NCBI GenBank assembly: GCA_026004775.1
Contig: BPJU01000009.1
Span: 62,001 to 126,000, forward strand
Source: Pirellulaceae bacterium
GTDB taxonomy: Bacteria; Planctomycetota; Planctomycetia; Pirellulales; Pirellulaceae
DNA: 64,000 nt
Reading direction: 5' to 3'
Of this stretch, positions 52,169 through 64,000 are shown piece after piece. A program made the translations under genes and the position numbers. The notes under the pieces were generated by a model. The model was not told where the DNA came from, did no database searches, and saw nothing but the letters and a program-made list of their open reading frames with translations. Each line of letters starts with the position of its first letter. Positions within the stretch are counted from its first letter, which is position 1.

Positions 52169-52717
52169 ATGAGTCGTTATGTGAAAAATCTCATAACCCA
52201 GGACATCGCCCGGCGGCTGGAGGGTGTCGAGGATCTGTTGCTGGTGAATGTGGTGGGCATGGATGCGGATTCGACGTTCCGGTTGCGCAAAGAGTTGCGA
52301 GAAAAAAATATCCGCCTGATGGTCGTCAAAACGAGCCTGGCTCGACGCGCCTGTGAAGGGACACGCTTGGCGCCGGCCTTCGAAGGCGCCACGGGCCCCA
52401 TTGCTTTGGTTTGGGGTGGCGAAGATTTCGTTTCTCTGGCCAAAGAGATCACGCGGATCATCAAGGAAGGCAAGTACGAGAAATTTGAGGCGAAGGGTGG
52501 GGTATTCGAGGGTGAACGGCTGACGCCTGAGCGGGTCGAGCAGATCAGCAAGTGGCCCAACCGCCAGGAGCAGCTGTCGCGCGTCCTCGGCCAGATCCTT
52601 TCGCCGGCCTCGCGCCTGGCTGCTCAGATCCTCGGCCCCGGTTCACGCCTGGCGAGCCAGATCGAACAGTTGGGCAAACAGGACCAACCGGCCACGGCAG
52701 AAGCCGCAGCCGGTTGA
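52169..52717 (+). CDS. rplJ: Ribosomal protein uL10, with repeated L12-binding tail
   Basis: 182 residues. uL10 anchors the L7/L12 stalk dimers. The N-terminal domain has SRYVKNLITQDIARRLEG, LLVNVVGMDADSTFRLRKEL and IRLMVVKTSLARRA. The C-terminal helix contains three 11-residue units ending LSRVLGQ, ASRLAAQ and GSRLASQ, spaced exactly 33 bases apart at DNA level (CAGATC at 52592, 52625 and 52658). Each such segment of helix alpha-8 can hold one L12 dimer. The ATG at 52169 is used; a GTG two codons upstream is possible. Confidence 0.96.
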   Translation: MSRYVKNLITQDIARRLEGVEDLLLVNVVGMDADSTFRLRKELREKNIRLMVVKTSLARRACEGTRLAPAFEGATGPIALVWGGEDFVSLAKEITRIIKEGKYEKFEAKGGVFEGERLTPERVEQISKWPNRQEQLSRVLGQILSPASRLAAQILGPGSRLASQIEQLGKQDQPATAEAAAG

Positions 52718-52956
52718 CCGGTACGAACTGGGCGGGCTTGCGGCTCTCCGGCGACGGCTGTGCCGCAGGCTGGCCCGGGGTTGCTCGAAACGAGCAACTG
52801 AGCTTGGCAAAATCGACGGCAACGTGTCCAATGGAGTGGCAAGCGACTGGTGTTAAGGGAGTAAAGGGGGTCGGCCACGACTTTCCTCGGCCTTGCCGGC
52901 AGGATACGATGGTCGACGTAGGCAGTGGTTTCGTGTTACAAGGGTAAAGCAGGACT
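52718..52956 (+). other. Long rplJ-rplL spacer
   Basis: A 239-base gap, unusually long between these two genes. No frame is convincing and no strong terminator is seen. It could hold a promoter or processing site that raises rplL expression, as L12 is needed in several copies per ribosome. Confidence 0.5.
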
Positions 52957-53361
52957 ATGGCAACGGCAACCAAAGAGTTTTCGCCTAAAATCCGGGAGCT
53001 GGGTGACCAGATCGTCGCTTTGACGCTCAAGGAATGCATCGAGCTGGGCGACTATCTGGAAGAGGTCCATAACATCAAACCCGCCGTCGGCGGCGCGGTC
53101 GTGATGGCGCCGCCGACCGCGCAGGAAGGGGCGGCGCAGGTCGAGGAGCAGACCGAGTTTGATGTAATCCTGACGAACTTCGGTCCCAAGAAGCTGGATG
53201 TGGTCAAGGTAGTGAAGAACTTGACCGGTCTGTCGCTGATGGATGCCAAGAAGCTGGTCGAGACACCCAATGCCAAGATCAAAGAGAAGGTCTCCAAAGA
53301 CGAAGCCCAAAAGGTGAAGGCCCAGTTGGAAGAATTGGGTGCGACGGTCGAATTGAAGTAG
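52957..53361 (+). CDS. rplL: Ribosomal protein bL12 (L7/L12)
   Basis: 134 residues. N-terminal dimerisation helices (LGDQIVALTLKECIELGDYLEE), an Ala/Pro hinge (VVMAPPTAQEGAAQ) and the C-terminal factor-binding domain with FDVILTNFGPKKLDVVKVVK and NLTGLSLMDAKKLVE. Recruits EF-Tu and EF-G to the ribosome. The long spacer upstream and the hairpin downstream suggest separate control of this gene. Confidence 0.96.
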   Translation: MATATKEFSPKIRELGDQIVALTLKECIELGDYLEEVHNIKPAVGGAVVMAPPTAQEGAAQVEEQTEFDVILTNFGPKKLDVVKVVKNLTGLSLMDAKKLVETPNAKIKEKVSKDEAQKVKAQLEELGATVELK

Positions 53362-53468
53362 CGGTCCTTCGGCCCAGAGGTTCCTGGTGGCAGCCGGCCG
53401 GCACATCGGTGCTGGTTCCGGCATCAATCGCATGCACGAGCCTGCTCGCCCGAGGAAAGAATCGCAAA

Positions 53469-53488
53469 ACCGGCGTCCTTTCGCCGGT
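53469..53488 (+). other. Hairpin between rplL and rpoB
   Basis: ACCGGCG and CGCCGGT form a perfect seven-pair stem around a six-base loop. There is no T run. In other bacteria this spacer holds an attenuator and an RNase III site; a similar role here is inference. Confidence 0.55.
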
Positions 53489-53588
53489 CGGAGGGGGTTG
53501 TACGCGCCGCACGCGTCGCGCTTGTCCGTTGTGGCGTCTGGCGATTGGGTCGTCTCAGAGAGGGTCTAAGTAAGGAGCGCTCCGTAGT

Positions 53589-57317
<3,729 letters not shown>

Positions 57318-57423
57318 CCGGGTTCTGGTCGAGCGCTGCCGAGAGCACCGGGGGTCTGTCGGGTGCCGCCGGCAAAACGGGTGGGGTGTGCCGCACGCCT
57401 AGCTGCACAAGGAGCATGGAACC

Positions 57424-61743
<4,320 letters not shown>

Positions 61744-61857
61744 GCCGTCCGGGCATTGACCGATGCGGCAAAGCCGGTAAACTAATGTGTTTCAGGAACG
61801 TCAGGTGCGCAGGCTCTGCCGGACGCAGTGCCGTCCGGCAATAAAGCAGGAGCAACT

Positions 61858-62232
61858 ATGCCGACGATCAATCAATTGGTACGCCGCCCGCGGCGGCCGA
61901 AACGCAAATTCAGCAAGTCGCCGGTTCTGGAGGGTTGCCCTCAGAAACAGGGTGTCTGTCTTCAGGTCAAGACGATGACGCCCAAGAAGCCCAATTCGGC
62001 GCTGCGCAAGATCGCCCGCGTGCGGTTGAGCAACGGTAAGGAGGTAACCGTCTATATTCCGGGTGAAGGCCACAACCTACAGGTGCACAACATCGTGTTG
62101 GTACGAGGCGGTCGCGTGCGGGATTTGCCGGGAGTTCGCTACCAGGTGATCCGCGGTACGCGGGACACGCTGGGCGTCGAGGGCCGGCGCCAGTCACGTA
62201 GCCGCTATGGAGCCAAAAAACCCGCCAAATAA
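61858..62232 (+). CDS. rpsL: Ribosomal protein uS12
   Basis: 124 residues. Decoding-centre protein. Seen: [53 protein letters not shown] and [21 protein letters not shown]. Lys43 is conserved, but the Lys at position 88 is Arg (codon CGG at 62119-62121), the same change that gives streptomycin resistance in model bacteria. The ATG at 61858 follows CAGGAGC; an in-frame ATG lies at 61828 in a non-conserved extension. Confidence 0.97.
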   Translation: MPTINQLVRRPRRPKRKFSKSPVLEGCPQKQGVCLQVKTMTPKKPNSALRKIARVRLSNGKEVTVYIPGEGHNLQVHNIVLVRGGRVRDLPGVRYQVIRGTRDTLGVEGRRQSRSRYGAKKPAK

Positions 62233-62309
62233 GTACATAGCGCATCCCGCCCCGTAGAGTCCGGAAGCGACTATTGGGTGCCGACGGTGCGAGGTCTGGA
62301 GCAATTGCC

Positions 62310-62780
62310 ATGGGACGAATCACGGCCAGTGCTGCACAATTGAAACCCGATCCGCGGTACGGGTCGTTGCTGGTGAGCAAGTTCATTAATTGCCTGATGC
62401 ACAACGGCAAGAAATCCGTCGCGCAGCGGCTGTTTTATCAGGCCATGGACGAAATCCGGCGGCGCGCGCCGGACAAGGATCCGCTGGAAGTTTTCCAGCA
62501 GGCGGTCGAAAACGTCAAACCCCAGATCGAAGTGCGCTCCAAACGCGTCGGCGGCGCGGCCTATCAGGTGCCCATGCAGGTCAGCCGTAACCGCCAACAG
62601 TCCCTGGCGATCCGCTGGATCTTGATGGCGGCCCGGGAAAAGAAAGGCCGCCCCATGTATCTGAAGTTGGCGGACGAACTTCTGGCGGCGTACAATCGGG
62701 AAGGGGCGGCGATCGCTCGCCGTGAACAGGTCCACCGGATGGCGGAGGCCAACAAGGCGTTTGCCCACTTCGCCTGGTAG
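62310..62780 (+). CDS. rpsG: Ribosomal protein uS7
   Basis: 156 residues. Nucleates the 30S head. Seen: [62 protein letters not shown] in the form [14 protein letters not shown], and [18 protein letters not shown] 62310 is used because the family starts at this point; the frame extends upstream to 62274 without conservation. A terminator follows. Confidence 0.97.
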   Translation: MGRITASAAQLKPDPRYGSLLVSKFINCLMHNGKKSVAQRLFYQAMDEIRRRAPDKDPLEVFQQAVENVKPQIEVRSKRVGGAAYQVPMQVSRNRQQSLAIRWILMAAREKKGRPMYLKLADELLAAYNREGAAIARREQVHRMAEANKAFAHFAW

Positions 62781-62798
62781 GCTCGGCTGCACTACGAG

Positions 62799-62843
62799 AA
62801 CCGCGCCCGTGCTGGCAACAAGCATTGCGTGCGGTTTTTTTTT
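62799..62843 (+). terminator. Intrinsic terminator between rpsG and fusA
   Basis: ACCGC(GC) pairs with GC(GT)GCGGT across a roughly 20-base loop, followed by a run of at least nine T. The stem is imperfect and the loop long, so termination may be partial, letting some transcripts continue into fusA. Confidence 0.55.
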
Positions 62844-62880
62844 TGCGCATCGAGCCGGTCCCCCTAGGAGCAACCGCGCC

Positions 62881-64000
62881 ATGGCTCGGCAGATCGAGAA
62901 ACTCCGAAACATCGGTATCATCGCCCATATCGACGCCGGCAAGACGACACTCACCGAACGCATGCTCTTCTACAGCGGCGCCAAACACCGAGTCGGTTAC
63001 GTGGACGAGGGTACGACGGAAACGGATGAGGATCCGGAAGAGCAGGAGCGGGGCATTACGATCTATGCAGCCTGCGTGACGTTCCGCTGGCGCGACGCCC
63101 ATATCAATCTGCTCGATACGCCCGGTCATGTTGATTTCACGGCGGAAGTCGAGAGGTGTCTGCGCGTGCTGGACGGTGCCGTGGTCGTCTTCAGTGCTCG
63201 GGAAGGCGTCGAGGCCCAAAGTGAAACGGTTTGGCATCAGGCCGATCGCTACCGCGTGCCGCGATTGGCCTTCATCAACAAACTGGATCGCGAGGGGGCC
63301 GACTTCTACGCCGTGTTGGACCAGATGCGCGAACGCCTGCATGCCCAGCCGCTGGTGCTCCAGATCCCGGCTGGACAGGGACCGGCCCACGGGGCGGATC
63401 CCTTCCGCGGTGTGATCGACCTGTTGGAGCAGAAACTGCTGGTTTTCGATCCTGAAACCGAAGGAAAAGTAATCCAGCAGGAACCGATCCCGCAGCCGCT
63501 CCAGGACGACGCCGAAATGTGGCGCGCCAATCTGCTGGAGACCTTGTATAACTATAGCGACGAGCTGATGGAACTGGCTCTGCAGGAACAGCCGATCCCC
63601 AACGAGCTGATACGGCGGGTGATCCGGCAGTGCACGGTGAACCACCAGGTGCAACCGGTGCTGTGTGGTTCGGCGCTGCATGGCATCGGCGTGCAGCCGG
63701 TGCTGGATGCGGTGGTCGATTACTTGCCCAGCCCGCTCGATCTGCCGCCCGTGGAGGGCACGGACCTGGACCGCCGCTCGCCCCAAAAACTCTACCGCAA
63801 ACCGCTTGACACCGAACCGTTCTGTGGTCTTGTCTTCAAGGTGATACCTGCCAAGACGGGCGACTTGGTGTGGGTGCGTGTCTATTCCGGAGAACTGAAA
63901 GCCAATTCGCGGGTATTGAACCCGGGTAAGGACAAGAAAGAAAACGTGGCGCAGCTCTGGCAGATCCATGCCACCAAGAAGCAGCGAGACGGCCAGGTCC
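62881..64000 (+). CDS. fusA: Translation elongation factor G, 3' end beyond the window
   Basis: The first 373 codons are present and open to the window end. GTPase motifs: AHIDAGKTTLTER, ERGITIYAACVTF for switch I, DTPGHVDFTAEVER and FINKLDREGADF (NKLD in place of the common NKMD). A G' insert and the start of domain II (PFCGLVFKVIPAKTGDLVWVRVYSG) follow. It catalyses ribosomal translocation. The position after rpsL-rpsG is the canonical str operon order. Some segments differ from the classical EF-G, so it may be one of several planctomycete EF-G paralogues. GGAG precedes the ATG. Confidence 0.93.
   Translation, partial: MARQIEKLRNIGIIAHIDAGKTTLTERMLFYSGAKHRVGYVDEGTTETDEDPEEQERGITIYAACVTFRWRDAHINLLDTPGHVDFTAEVERCLRVLDGAVVVFSAREGVEAQSETVWHQADRYRVPRLAFINKLDREGADFYAVLDQMRERLHAQPLVLQIPAGQGPAHGADPFRGVIDLLEQKLLVFDPETEGKVIQQEPIPQPLQDDAEMWRANLLETLYNYSDELMELALQEQPIPNELIRRVIRQCTVNHQVQPVLCGSALHGIGVQPVLDAVVDYLPSPLDLPPVEGTDLDRRSPQKLYRKPLDTEPFCGLVFKVIPAKTGDLVWVRVYSGELKANSRVLNPGKDKKENVAQLWQIHATKKQRDGQV

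Noticed and set aside
53469-53488. Intrinsic terminator between rplL and rpoB
   Set aside because: The stem is perfect, but no T run follows and a terminator here would cut off rpoBC. Kept only as a hairpin.

Overview
This window is a chromosomal segment of a member of the Planctomycetota, probably a Pirellulales or Thermogutta-like lineage; the exact genus cannot be fixed from sequence alone. The evidence is a paired PSCyt1/DUF1549/DUF1553 cytochrome protein and DUF1501 protein, a Pirellula-type heme-binding multidomain protein, a secreted formylglycine sulfatase, an EF-Tu with the variant KTVTI switch I, a planctomycete-type sigma factor/kinase cluster, and a Lgt carrying a PDZ insert. G+C is high throughout the coding regions.

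Layout. 1-5.2 kb (+): end of a DAHP synthase, tpiA, secG, yicC, gmk, rpoZ, then separate overlapping coaC and coaB. 5.3-8.3 kb (+): secreted sulfatase and a Tat-exported PhoD-type phosphatase, followed by about 0.7 kb that is nearly empty. 9.0-14.1 kb (+): a membrane coiled-coil protein, a Ser/Thr kinase, a lipoprotein, an ECF-like sigma factor and a small zinc-finger/anti-sigma-like protein, which look like one signalling unit. 14.2-16.5 kb (-): lgt and panC. 16.8-21.1 kb (+): a 1403-residue exported protein joining a LamG-like domain, a beta-propeller, a heme c domain and a ThuA domain. 21.3-31.4 kb (-): a co-directional run of GT4 fusion, GH130, YggU, Nif3-like, sugar-binding lipoprotein, glycerol kinase, a Tat-exported protein and an FAH-family enzyme. 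31.7-38.5 kb (+): thiol peroxidase, the PSCyt1/DUF1501 pair and a CocE/NonD hydrolase. 38.5-42.2 kb: a repeat-rich accessory island. 42.2-47.2 kb: ATP adenylyltransferase (-), a deoxyhypusine-synthase-like enzyme (+) and an M16 peptidase (+). 47.3-64.0 kb (+): the classical information block tRNA-Thr/Tyr/Gly/Thr, tuf, tRNA-Trp, secE, nusG, rplK, rplA, rplJ, rplL, rpoB, rpoC, rpsL, rpsG and the start of fusA.

The most unusual part is 38.6-41.6 kb. A 545-residue protein with the framework of planctomycete Y1/REP-associated tyrosine transposases, but apparently without the HUH pair and the catalytic tyrosine, is an intact gene with a strong Shine-Dalgarno. It lies next to five 15-bp GGTGCCAGGCACTAC units (each with an 11-bp palindromic core) spaced 30-35 bp apart, a 14-bp G-rich tandem repeat and two strong hairpins. 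This suggests a domesticated, non-transposing RAYT-like protein with its own repeat family. Other points worth a look are the natural Arg88 in S12, three 11-residue repeats in the L12-binding tail of L10, the PDZ-bearing Lgt, the long acidic NusG extension, and the GT4/GH130 pairing. No CRISPR array, complete insertion sequence, phage or rRNA operon was found.
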